The translations under genes were made by a program, and so were the position numbers. Shown here piece after piece: positions 1 to 5,614 of a DNA stretch of 5,614 bases (within the stretch, counting starts at the first letter, position 1; each line of letters opens with the position of its first letter). Under the pieces are notes generated by a model. That model was given only the letters and a program-made list of their open reading frames with translations, was not told the origin of the DNA and made no database searches. The stretch is from Thermogutta sp. (GTDB taxonomy: Bacteria; Planctomycetota; Planctomycetia; Pirellulales; Thermoguttaceae), in the NCBI GenBank assembly GCA_012798155.1, contig JAAZNR010000314.1, positions 1-5,614 of the forward strand, written 5' to 3'.

Positions 1-1
1 C

Positions 2-115
2 GTAGCCCGGCCCTTCGGTGTCATCCCCAAACCGGTCGCCGGTCAAAATAATCGCGGCCGGATGAAGAACGCCCACATGGCCGCGGCCTCCGCTGCTGCG
101 CTTGCCACGGGATAG
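2..115 (+). CDS. Possible 3' end of an unidentified upstream gene
   Basis: The frame beginning at base 2 is open from the left edge to a TAG at 113-115 and would encode the last 37 residues of a protein. The peptide reads through RPFGVIPKPV and RGRMKNAHM and ends in an alanine-rich ALATG. The other two + frames close earlier (TAA at about 49-51, TGA at about 63). The stop lies 35 bases before the next start, a spacing typical of consecutive genes in one operon. I do not recognise the protein. In DNA this GC-rich a 38-codon open stretch can arise by chance, so this is only a plausible partial gene. Finding the longer reading frame upstream of the window would settle it. Confidence 0.4.
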   Translation, partial: VARPFGVIPKPVAGQNNRGRMKNAHMAAASAAALATG

Positions 116-136
116 TTCTTCGGAAGTCGAACAGAG

Positions 137-143
137 AAGGGAG
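137..143 (+). promoter_or_regulatory. Shine-Dalgarno site for the secreted barrel protein
   Basis: AAGGGAG lies 7 bases before the ATG at 151. It is a good match to the 16S anti-Shine-Dalgarno sequence, and it supports 151 as the true start. Confidence 0.7.
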
Positions 144-150
144 CGGTGGG

Positions 151-2451
151 ATGCGAGCGCTTTGGCTTTTCCTGACGTGTGTTGCCGGAATGGGGTTGGG
201 CATCGGGCCGGCGGTCGCCGCGGAAGAAGTCGTCCTTCCGGTCGGCGGAAATCCGGCGGCCCTGAACTTCCCTCATTTCCCGGACGCCGCCCATGCCGTC
301 ATTTGGCGGAATTGGGGATTGGTATCCGCGGACGATCTTGCCGGGGTTTTGGGGGCCTCGGGCGACGAGGTCCGCACGGCTGCCGCGGCCATGGGTTTGC
401 CGCCCTGCGATGCGACCTCGGACCTCTTCCGGCGCCGAGGCTACATCACGTTGATCCGGCGGAATTGGCACCTCTTGCCCTATGACCAGCTCCTGGAACT
501 CCTCGACATGACGCCGCAAGAGCTGGCCTACGTACTGCGGGAGGATGACTTTCTCTTCGTGAAACTCGGCAACCTCAAGCCCGACTGCGACAGGGTCCGG
601 CTGGTGCCGCCGACGGCCGAGGTTCAACAAGCCGAAGCCCGCATTCGTGCGATCCTCGCCGAGCACCTTGGTGAAACCGCCAAGGTCGAGGGGGAACCGA
701 GATTCGCCTTCGTGGAAGAGCTATCGCGGCCGGAGAGACCGATCACGGAGGCCTCGCCCGAGAGAATACGGCAGGGCCTACGACTGATCTACTCGTATTT
801 CGCGCCCTACGGCGATCCCCTTATGCATCCCGAGTTGGACCCCTATCCGGACGGCTTGCTCCAGAGGTTGGCCGACCTGGGCGTGAACGGCGTTTGGATG
901 CACGTGGTGCTGCGAAATCTGGCCCCGGGCGGCGATGATTTTCCCGAATTCGGCAAGGGATGCGAAACGCGGCTCCGCAACCTGCAAGCGTTGGCCTCGC
1001 GGGCGAAACGCCACGGCATCGGCATCTACCTTTACATCAACGAACCGCGGGCCATGCCGCATGCGTTTTTCGCCGACCGGCCGGAAATGGCGGGCGTGAA
1101 GGAGGGAGAATTCACGGCCATGTGCACGTCGAATCCGCGGGTACAAGCGTGGCTGCGCAATTCCCTGACGCACGTCTTCCGCGAGGTTCCGGATTTGGCC
1201 GGCGTGTTCACGATCACCGCCTCCGAGAACCTCACCAACTGCGCCTCGCATTTCCGCCGCCAAGATTGCCCCCGCTGCGCGGCGCGGACCGATGACGAAA
1301 TCTTGGCCGAGGTCAACCGCCTGATCGAAGAAGGCGTTCACGCGGGGAATCCCGAGGCGCGGGTCATCGTCTGGGATTGGGGCTGGCACGGCCATCAGGA
1401 CGCCTCCTCGCTGATCCCGCTTTTGCCGAAATCGGTTTGGTTGATGTCCGTCAGCGAATGGTCGCAACCGTTCGAACGGGGCGGGATTCGCGGCACGGTA
1501 GGCGAGTACTGCATGTCGGTGCCCGGCCCGGGGCCGCGAGCGGTCCGGCACTGGGCGGAGGCTCGCCGGCACGGCTTGAAGACGGCGGCCAAGGTCCAGT
1601 TCAACGTGACGTGGGAACTCTCCACCGTGCCCTTCCTGCCGGTCTTGGATTTGGTGGCCGAGCACTGCGCCAACCTCAATCGGCAGGACATCGACGGCAT
1701 CATGCTGACGTGGACGTTGGGCGGCTATCCTTCGCCCAATTTGGCGGTGGCATCGCGATTTGCCGCGAACAAGGAGGCGACGGCGGAGGAGGTCTTGGAC
1801 GCCGTGGCCGCGGAACGCTACGGCTCAAAGCCGGCTCCCCAGGTCCGCCGAGCGTGGGCCGCCTTCAGCCGGGCCTTTCAGGAATACCCCTACAGCGGCC
1901 AGGTGGTGTATAACGGCCCGCAGCACATGGGGCCGGCCAATCTGCTCTGGTTGCAGCCGAGCGGTTATCGAGCCACCATGACGGGCCTGCCTTATGACGA
2001 TCTGAACGGCTGGCGAGGACCGTATCCGGAAGCGGTCTTCGCCTCGCAGTGGGATAAGTTGGTGGAGGGCTGGCAGCGGGGATTGGACGAATTCCGTGCC
2101 GCGGAGGCCCTGGCGGACCAGGACAAACGCCCGGTGCTCGAGAGCGATCTGCGGGTGGCGGAGGCGGCCTTTCTCCATTTCGCCTCGGTCCGCAATCAGG
2201 TCCGATTTGTCATGCTGCGGAATGCATGGCTGGGCGCGGATCCCGACTCGCCGGCGGGAAGGGACTTGCAAAGCAAACTGCTGGCTGTCGTGGAAGATGA
2301 GCTTGTCCTGGCAAAACGTCTGTTTACCCTAGCCTCGGCCGATTCCAGGCTGGGATTCGAGGCCTCCAATCATTACTTCTACGTTCCCGGCGACTTGCTG
2401 GAAAAAATCGTCAATTGCGAGGACATCTTGTCGCGGTTAGGTGCTCCGTAG
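151..2451 (+). CDS. Secreted TIM-barrel glycosidase-like protein with duplicated N-terminal helical module
   Basis: This 766-residue protein is probably a secreted or periplasmic carbohydrate-active enzyme; no substrate can be assigned. Residues 1-24 form a signal peptide (MRALWLFL core, AVA-A or VAA-E cleavage). C10 lies in FLTC, a poor lipobox. Residues 49-83 and 100-134 are two copies of a helical module with a shared RNW motif. From about 210 to 530 there is a barrel-like series of strand-end motifs: GVNGVWMHVVL (around 250), YLYINEPRAMP (293-303), CTSNP (325-329), VFTITASENLTN (352-363), VIVWDWGWHGH (405-415), LMSVSEWS (431-438), VQFNVTWE (482-489) and LTWTLGGYPSPN (519-530). E298, E359, D409, E436 and E489 are candidate acidic catalytic residues. 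C364, H367, C373 and C376 form a CxxH...CxxC cluster. Residues from about 540 onward look helical. The pattern resembles uncharacterised GH20-like proteins of Planctomycetota, Verrucomicrobiota and Bacteroidota, from memory. The start is backed by AAGGGAG at 137-143. The last two codons and the stop lie inside a short repeat. That the gene is real is near certain; the glycosidase role is an inference. Confidence 0.88.
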   Translation: MRALWLFLTCVAGMGLGIGPAVAAEEVVLPVGGNPAALNFPHFPDAAHAVIWRNWGLVSADDLAGVLGASGDEVRTAAAAMGLPPCDATSDLFRRRGYITLIRRNWHLLPYDQLLELLDMTPQELAYVLREDDFLFVKLGNLKPDCDRVRLVPPTAEVQQAEARIRAILAEHLGETAKVEGEPRFAFVEELSRPERPITEASPERIRQGLRLIYSYFAPYGDPLMHPELDPYPDGLLQRLADLGVNGVWMHVVLRNLAPGGDDFPEFGKGCETRLRNLQALASRAKRHGIGIYLYINEPRAMPHAFFADRPEMAGVKEGEFTAMCTSNPRVQAWLRNSLTHVFREVPDLAGVFTITASENLTNCASHFRRQDCPRCAARTDDEILAEVNRLIEEGVHAGNPEARVIVWDWGWHGHQDASSLIPLLPKSVWLMSVSEWSQPFERGGIRGTVGEYCMSVPGPGPRAVRHWAEARRHGLKTAAKVQFNVTWELSTVPFLPVLDLVAEHCANLNRQDIDGIMLTWTLGGYPSPNLAVASRFAANKEATAEEVLDAVAAERYGSKPAPQVRRAWAAFSRAFQEYPYSGQVVYNGPQHMGPANLLWLQPSGYRATMTGLPYDDLNGWRGPYPEAVFASQWDKLVEGWQRGLDEFRAAEALADQDKRPVLESDLRVAEAAFLHFASVRNQVRFVMLRNAWLGADPDSPAGRDLQSKLLAVVEDELVLAKRLFTLASADSRLGFEASNHYFYVPGDLLEKIVNCEDILSRLGAP

Positions 2452-2484
2452 CGAAGAAGCGGCTACGTATTCCGTAGCGAAGAA
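2445..2484 (+). repeat. 14-bp direct repeat pair that includes the upstream stop codon
   Basis: TCCGTAGCGAAGAA occurs at 2445-2458 and again, identically, at 2471-2484. Between them GCTACG (2462-2467) is the reverse complement of the CGTAGC found inside each copy. The middle segment can therefore pair with either flank, giving two mutually exclusive 6-bp hairpins. No T-run follows, so a standard intrinsic terminator is not supported. The TAG ending the preceding gene (2449-2451) is inside the first copy. Confidence 0.8.
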
Positions 2485-2541
2485 AGAGCGTTCGCGTCCG
2501 CTCACGGCGCCCGCCGACAGTATCATCATGTCCGGAGGAGA

Positions 2542-2625
2542 GTAACCGTTCACAGGGACTGTCCCGATGCTCGTGGGGAAGCCTGCAACACATGGGAACA
2601 AATGGGGGTAACCGTTCACGGGGAC
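2542..2625 (+). repeat. 18-bp REP-like direct repeat pair with adjoining palindrome
   Basis: GTAACCGTTCACAGGGAC at 2542-2559 and GTAACCGTTCACGGGGAC at 2608-2625 match at 17 of 18 positions and start 66 bases apart. Each copy is followed 7 bases later by ATGCT-G. The first copy runs into GGGACTGTCCC (2555-2565), a perfect odd palindrome. The second copy has a weaker dyad around ACCGGGT. A conserved head followed by a variable palindrome resembles dispersed REP-type elements, which in many bacteria are mobilised by RAYT (IS200-like) transposases. No such transposase is in the window, so the REP identity is inference; the repeat itself is plain. Confidence 0.75.
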
Positions 2626-2730
2626 CGGGTTCATGCTTGCGATGAAAGCGGCGACAATGGGGCTGCCGCCTTTGGGAGTGAATGGGCAGATATGTTTTTC
2701 GGCTCCCGGCGGGCCAGGGACGGCTAGGCG

Positions 2731-2827
2731 GAATGAAAGGATGGAAACGCGAAGAACGCAGAGTTCGGGCTATCCATTCTTCGTTCTCCTTCTTCTTTCT
2801 CCGCGCCCTCTGCGTCCTCTGCGTTTC
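2731..2827 (+). repeat. Nested imperfect inverted-repeat element (MITE- or REP-like)
   Basis: The outer arms are 2744-2763 and 2808-2827. The right arm reverse-complemented matches the left arm at 17 of 20 positions, both beginning GAAACGC and ending ACGCAGAG. A second, partly overlapping pair is 2731-2744 (GAATGAAAGGATGG) against the reverse complement of 2774-2786 (GAACGAAGAATGG). The right side contains a 9-bp period: CCTCTGCGT at 2807-2815 and 2816-2824, with a degenerate third unit CTCCGCGC at 2799-2806. On the - strand this reads as ACGCAGAGG units. Such ACGCAGAGG-rich stretches are, from memory, common as dispersed intergenic repeats in environmental bacteria. The purine/pyrimidine skew between the arms (2781-2800 is almost all C and T) is striking. 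It looks like a non-coding element able to fold into a long hairpin; a mobile origin is inferred. Confidence 0.7.
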
Positions 2828-2829
2828 AT

Positions 2830-2889
2830 AATCCGTGGCGTTTGCGCCTCTGGGTGTCAAAATCGGTGGCGGTTACGCCTCTGCCTGTC
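2830..2889 (+). repeat. Two-copy tandem repeat, 31-bp period
   Basis: Positions 2830-2858 and 2861-2889 are identical at 24 of 29 positions (AATCSGTGGCGKTTRCGCC core, then TCTG..TGTC), separated by two A residues. The pair directly follows the inverted-repeat element, so it may be part of the same composite repeat or a separate insertion. I see no reading frame or RNA fold that explains it. Confidence 0.75.
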
Positions 2890-2890
2890 C

Positions 2891-3000
2891 AACGCGGACC
2901 TGGCAAGCGTCGGAACGGCTAAGATGGAGATAGGCCGCCGATTTGCGTCATGGGAGCGACGCCATTGGAGCGGTTTCATCACTCGTGAGGTTGTGAGCCT
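2891..3000 (+). other. Leader region of hemB, no clear promoter
   Basis: This is the non-repetitive remainder of the 549-base gap. It should carry the hemB leader. The best sigma-70-like pairing, CTGGCA (2900-2905) with TAAGAT (2920-2925), has only 14 bases between boxes and is not convincing. GAGG at 2987-2990, 10 bases before the ATG at 3001, is an acceptable but widely spaced ribosome binding site. I see no riboswitch, operator palindrome or small gene that I can support. Confidence 0.4.
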
Positions 3001-4065
3001 ATGTTCCCTGACAATGGTGGAGGTCCACGAGCGGAAGGTTCCCTGCCAGGACAATTCCCGACGGTGAGGATGCGGCGGCTCCGCTACCACCCGGGCGTGC
3101 GCCGGTTGGTGCAGACCGTCCGGCTCCATCCGGGGCGCTGGATTCAGCCGCTCTTCGTCCACGACAAGGGTGCGGAGAAGAAGCCGATCGCCTCCATGCC
3201 CGGCCAGTTTCAACTGTCGCCGGATCATCTCGTGGAAGAGGCCGAACAAGCCATGGAGCTAGGGTTGGGCGGTGTGATCCTCTTCGGCATTCCGAGTAGA
3301 AAGGACGAATCGGGATGCGACGCGCTGGACGAAAACGGCGTGATTTGCCGGGCGGTTCGCCGAATCAAGCAGGCGGTGCCGGACCTGCTGACGGTCACGG
3401 ATTTGTGCTTTTGCGAATACACGGACCACGGGCATTGCGGGCGATTGGGGTATGCCGGGACGCAGCCCACGGTCGATAACGACGCGACCTTGGACCTTCT
3501 CGGGCGGCAGGCCGTGCTCCATGCCCGGGCCGGCGCGGATGTGATCGCACCCAGCGGGATGATGGACGGAATGGTGGCGGCGATCCGCGGGGCCCTGGAC
3601 GCCGCCGGTTTCATCCATGTGCCGATCATGAGCTATTCCGCGAAGTATGCCGGACCGTTTTACGGCCCGTTTCGAGATGCCGCGGAGAGCGCCCCGCAAT
3701 TCGGCGACCGGCGAAGCTACCAAATGGATCCCGCGGCGGCCGCGGAGCAAGCCCTCCGCGAAGTCGAACTGGATTTGGCGGAGGGGGCCGACATCGTGAT
3801 GGTCAAACCGGCTTTGGCCTATCTGGACGTCATTCGGCAGGTTCGCGATCGGTTTCCCGGCGTGCCGTTGGCGGCCTACAACGTCTCCGGCGAATACAGC
3901 ATGGTCATGGCCGCCGCCGCGGCGGGCTGGATCGACGGCCCGGCGACGATTCGTGAGATCCTAACCTCCATCCATCGGGCCGGTGCCGATATCATCATTA
4001 CCTATTGGGCCAAGGAGGCCGCGCGGTGGGTTTCGGGAATCGACGGCGGCCGGCTCGGATCGTGA
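3001..4065 (+). CDS. hemB: Porphobilinogen synthase (delta-aminolevulinic acid dehydratase)
   Basis: This cytoplasmic enzyme (EC 4.2.1.24) condenses two 5-aminolevulinate molecules into porphobilinogen, the second common step of heme, siroheme and cobalamin synthesis. The family signature is complete. The three-cysteine zinc site is DLCFCEYTDHGHCG, with C136, C138 and C146. The two Schiff-base lysines are K215 in SAKYAGPFYGPFR and K269 in MVKPALAYLD. APSGMMDG (183-190), YNVSGEYSM (293-301) and the C-terminal ADIIITYWAKEAARW also match. The cysteine form is the zinc-dependent type, as opposed to the aspartate-rich Mg type. The length is 354 residues against a usual 325-340. The extra residues lie before FPTVRMRRLR, where homologues normally begin, giving about an 18-residue N-terminal extension. 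ATG 3001 is the first possible start after an in-frame TGA at 2986-2988, and no ATG, GTG or TTG lies between it and the conserved region. The stop overlaps the next start by 4 bases. Identity is near certain; only the exact start is open. Confidence 0.97.
   Translation: MFPDNGGGPRAEGSLPGQFPTVRMRRLRYHPGVRRLVQTVRLHPGRWIQPLFVHDKGAEKKPIASMPGQFQLSPDHLVEEAEQAMELGLGGVILFGIPSRKDESGCDALDENGVICRAVRRIKQAVPDLLTVTDLCFCEYTDHGHCGRLGYAGTQPTVDNDATLDLLGRQAVLHARAGADVIAPSGMMDGMVAAIRGALDAAGFIHVPIMSYSAKYAGPFYGPFRDAAESAPQFGDRRSYQMDPAAAAEQALREVELDLAEGADIVMVKPALAYLDVIRQVRDRFPGVPLAAYNVSGEYSMVMAAAAAGWIDGPATIREILTSIHRAGADIIITYWAKEAARWVSGIDGGRLGS
4062..4065 (+). promoter_or_regulatory. 4-base stop/start overlap (GTGA) coupling hemB to the radical SAM gene
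   Basis: The GTG start at 4062-4064 shares bases with the TGA stop of hemB at 4063-4065. Such overlaps commonly let ribosomes finishing the first gene restart on the second. The purine content just upstream is low, so an independent ribosome binding site is not evident. Confidence 0.85.
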
Positions 4066-5614
4066 AAGTTCTATTGCTGCAATTACCGATTCCCCCCTTC
4101 GGACCCGAGGCCGTGCGAGGCAACGTGCCCTTGGCCGCGGCATACCTGAAGCTCTATGCGCAGCGCGTGGCGCGGGTCGCGGCGGAGATCGAGCTTCTGC
4201 CTTCGTCCTTGTCCGACGGCTCGGGGGATGCCGCCATGGTTCGTGAAATCGCGGACCGCCGCCCGGACGTGCTGGGCCTTTCGTGCTACCTCTGGAACAT
4301 CGAGAGGTCTCTATTCCTCGCGCAACAGGTCAAGCAATTGCTGCCGAATGTCCGCGTGGTACTGGGCGGACCCGAGATCACGCCTGACAATGCCTGGGTA
4401 TTGGAACATCCGGCCGTCGATTACGCGGTCATGGGAGAGGGGGAACAAACCTTCGCCGAATTGCTGGGGTATTTGACGGAGACGCGCGGGGGCAACGTCG
4501 AGGAACCGGTAATCGCCGGACTGTGGAGCCGGCGAACGCGTAAGATTCCGCCGCGGCGCGGCCAATTGCCCCATTTGAACGACGTCGGCCGCGTCTATCT
4601 GGAGGGAATCCTCGATCCCGCCCCGTACGACAGCCTTCTTTTGGAGACCGTCCGCGGCTGCGTCTTCAAGTGCGGCTTCTGTTACTATCCCAAGAGCTTC
4701 GATCGCCTGGCGTACATGGACGCCGAGTTGGCGGCGGCGAATCTGGCGGCGGCCCGGCGGTCCGGCGTCTCCGAGGTCGTCCTCCTCGATCCCACGCTCA
4801 ATCAGCGGCGGGACTTCACGCAGTTCTTGAGGCTGCTGGTGGCGGGAAACGCCGATCGTTCCTTCACCTATTCGGCGGAGTTGCGGGCGGAAGGGGTTCG
4901 AGCGGAACATGCCCGGCTCATGGCCGAGGCCGGCTTCGCCGAGGTCGAATTGGGACTGCAATCCGTCGATCCGACGGCCCAGGCCTTGATGCATCGCACC
5001 GTCAACCTGCCGGCATTCGAGCGGGGAGTGCGGGCGATGCTGGAGGCCGGCATTCGCACGCGCGTGGATTTGATCGTCGGGCTGCCGGGGGACACGGCGG
5101 ATTCCGTCCGTCGCGGCTTCGACTACCTGGCACGCTCCCGGCTCTATTCCGAGATTCAGATCTTCCGGCTGGCGGTTCTGCCGGGAACCGATTTTCGGCG
5201 GCGCCACCGGGAATTGGGGCTGGAGTTTCAGCCTCACCCGCCGTACCACGTCCTCCGCACGCCGACCTTGTCGAGCGAAGAGATCGGCGATTTGATGCGG
5301 GAGGCGGAATCGCTATTTGGTACCGAATTCGACCCCCTCCCCGAGGTCCCCTCTTCGGCGTCATGCGATTCGATGGGCCTTGGGGATACGTCCCGCGACG
5401 GCACGCAGTGGGTGATCGATCTGGATGCATCTCCGCGACGGCTATCGCCTGACGAGGTCGGCCTTGCGCACGTTCTGCGATTTCTGTCGCGAGATTTCCC
5501 CCGGCACGGCGCCGCCATGCGTCGCTGGGTCGAATTCGTGCTAGAGCACAATCCCCACTGTACCTTGTGGATCGTGATCGAACTCGGCGAGGGAGGGGAA
5601 CTACCGCGCGAACG
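4062..5614 (+). CDS. B12-binding radical SAM protein (3' end outside the window)
   Basis: The protein has at least 517 codons, begins with GTG and is still open at the right edge. Residues 1 to about 140 form a cobalamin-binding Rossmann-type domain: VKVLLLQLP strand, a proline-rich PIPPFGP turn, DVLGLSCY (69-76), VVLGGPEITPDN (99-109) and MGEGEQTFAELL (124-135). It has no DxHxxG motif, as is usual for this class. The radical SAM core has the canonical CxxxCxxC at C200, C204 and C207 (ETVRGCVFKCGFCYYPKSFD), which binds the [4Fe-4S] cluster that cleaves S-adenosylmethionine. Further core motifs are VVLLDPTLN (239-247), VELGLQSVDP (295-304) and VDLIVGLPGDT (335-345). Residues from about 425 form an acidic linker and a C-terminal region I do not recognise. 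The superfamily includes methyltransferases and ring-forming enzymes such as BchE; substrate and reaction are unknown here. The GTGA overlap with the hemB stop implies co-transcription and translational coupling. No strong Shine-Dalgarno precedes the start, which also favours coupling. A tetrapyrrole-related role is possible but is inferred from position only. Confidence 0.93.
   Translation, partial: MKVLLLQLPIPPFGPEAVRGNVPLAAAYLKLYAQRVARVAAEIELLPSSLSDGSGDAAMVREIADRRPDVLGLSCYLWNIERSLFLAQQVKQLLPNVRVVLGGPEITPDNAWVLEHPAVDYAVMGEGEQTFAELLGYLTETRGGNVEEPVIAGLWSRRTRKIPPRRGQLPHLNDVGRVYLEGILDPAPYDSLLLETVRGCVFKCGFCYYPKSFDRLAYMDAELAAANLAAARRSGVSEVVLLDPTLNQRRDFTQFLRLLVAGNADRSFTYSAELRAEGVRAEHARLMAEAGFAEVELGLQSVDPTAQALMHRTVNLPAFERGVRAMLEAGIRTRVDLIVGLPGDTADSVRRGFDYLARSRLYSEIQIFRLAVLPGTDFRRRHRELGLEFQPHPPYHVLRTPTLSSEEIGDLMREAESLFGTEFDPLPEVPSSASCDSMGLGDTSRDGTQWVIDLDASPRRLSPDEVGLAHVLRFLSRDFPRHGAAMRRWVEFVLEHNPHCTLWIVIELGEGGELPRE

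Noticed and set aside
151..186. Lipoprotein signal at C10 of the secreted protein
   Set aside because: FLTC lacks the small residue before cysteine, the cysteine comes too early, and a normal AxA cleavage site follows at residues 21-24.
43..666. Long reverse-strand open frame of 207 codons opposite the start of the secreted protein
   Set aside because: Antisense to a well-supported gene with signal peptide and ribosome binding site. The composition is arginine- and proline-rich with no recognisable domain, typical of a GC-rich shadow.
778..1665. Reverse-strand open frame of 295 codons inside the secreted protein gene
   Set aside because: Its peptide is low-quality and rich in R, P, G and H, and the + strand frame carries clear conserved motifs over the same bases.
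2486..2516. Possible intrinsic terminator from the GAGCG/CGCTC and CGGC/GCCG stems
   Set aside because: The stems are short (4-5 bp) and no T-run follows, so intrinsic termination is not supported.
2411..2860. Reverse-strand open frames over the intergenic region, with a repeated PVNGY phrase
   Set aside because: The repeated PVNGY comes from the 18-bp repeat pair read in reverse. There is no domain or ribosome binding site.
2830..2889. Start of a CRISPR array
   Set aside because: Only two imperfect copies with a 2-base gap, no spacers of normal length and no cas genes; it is a tandem repeat.
2900..2925. Possible sigma-70 promoter CTGGCA / TAAGAT before hemB
   Set aside because: The gap between boxes is only 14 bases and each box matches at four of six positions, so it is no better than chance.
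2633..3067. Forward open frame of 144 codons spanning the intergenic repeats into hemB
   Set aside because: Its peptide is mostly a translation of the repeat elements (for example the VLLLLSPRPLRPLRF stretch) and it overlaps the hemB start. Looks spurious.
4311..5249. Reverse-strand open frame of 312 codons inside the radical SAM gene
   Set aside because: It overlaps the CxxxCxxC region and other clear radical SAM motifs on the + strand. Its own translation shows no family signature.
4670..5452. Forward open frame of 260 codons in another frame of the radical SAM gene
   Set aside because: Out-of-frame translation of the conserved gene, dominated by G, R and A residues. The frame starting at GTG 4062 is continuous and carries all motifs.

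Overview
The window is about 5.6 kb of high-GC bacterial DNA with every supported gene on the + strand. The mix of genes suggests an uncultured, probably anaerobic or facultative bacterium of the Planctomycetota/Verrucomicrobiota type: a large secreted protein with a glycosidase-like barrel, a cysteine-type (zinc) HemB, a B12-binding radical SAM enzyme, and an intergenic region full of short repeats. This placement is inferred from gene character and rests on no marker gene.

Layout. Positions 2-115 may hold the last codons of an unidentified upstream gene. Positions 151-2451 encode a 766-residue exported protein. It has a signal peptide, a duplicated helical 'RNW' module and a TIM-barrel-like region resembling the GH20/uncharacterised glycosidase superfamily. 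Positions 2452-3000 have no convincing gene. Instead they hold at least four kinds of short repeat: a 14-bp direct repeat that includes the stop codon of the preceding gene, an 18-bp REP-like pair, a nested inverted-repeat element rich in ACGCAGAGG units, and a 31-bp-period tandem pair. Positions 3001-4065 encode HemB (porphobilinogen synthase) with all catalytic residues intact. Starting at 4062 and overlapping the hemB stop by 4 bases (GTGA), a cobalamin-binding radical SAM protein runs off the right edge. It begins with GTG and has at least 517 codons.

How the genes work together. hemB and the radical SAM gene are almost certainly co-transcribed and probably translationally coupled. HemB makes porphobilinogen, the precursor of heme, siroheme and cobalamin. 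Its partner belongs to a superfamily that uses cobalamin and an Fe-S cluster, so a link through tetrapyrroles is possible, but its substrate cannot be read from the sequence. The secreted barrel protein is separated from this pair by the repeat region and is probably a separate transcription unit concerned with extracellular or periplasmic glycans.

The least explained items are the radical SAM enzyme coupled to hemB and the uncharacterised secreted protein with its internal duplication and Cys/His cluster. I see no CRISPR array, tRNA, rRNA or complete transposase gene.
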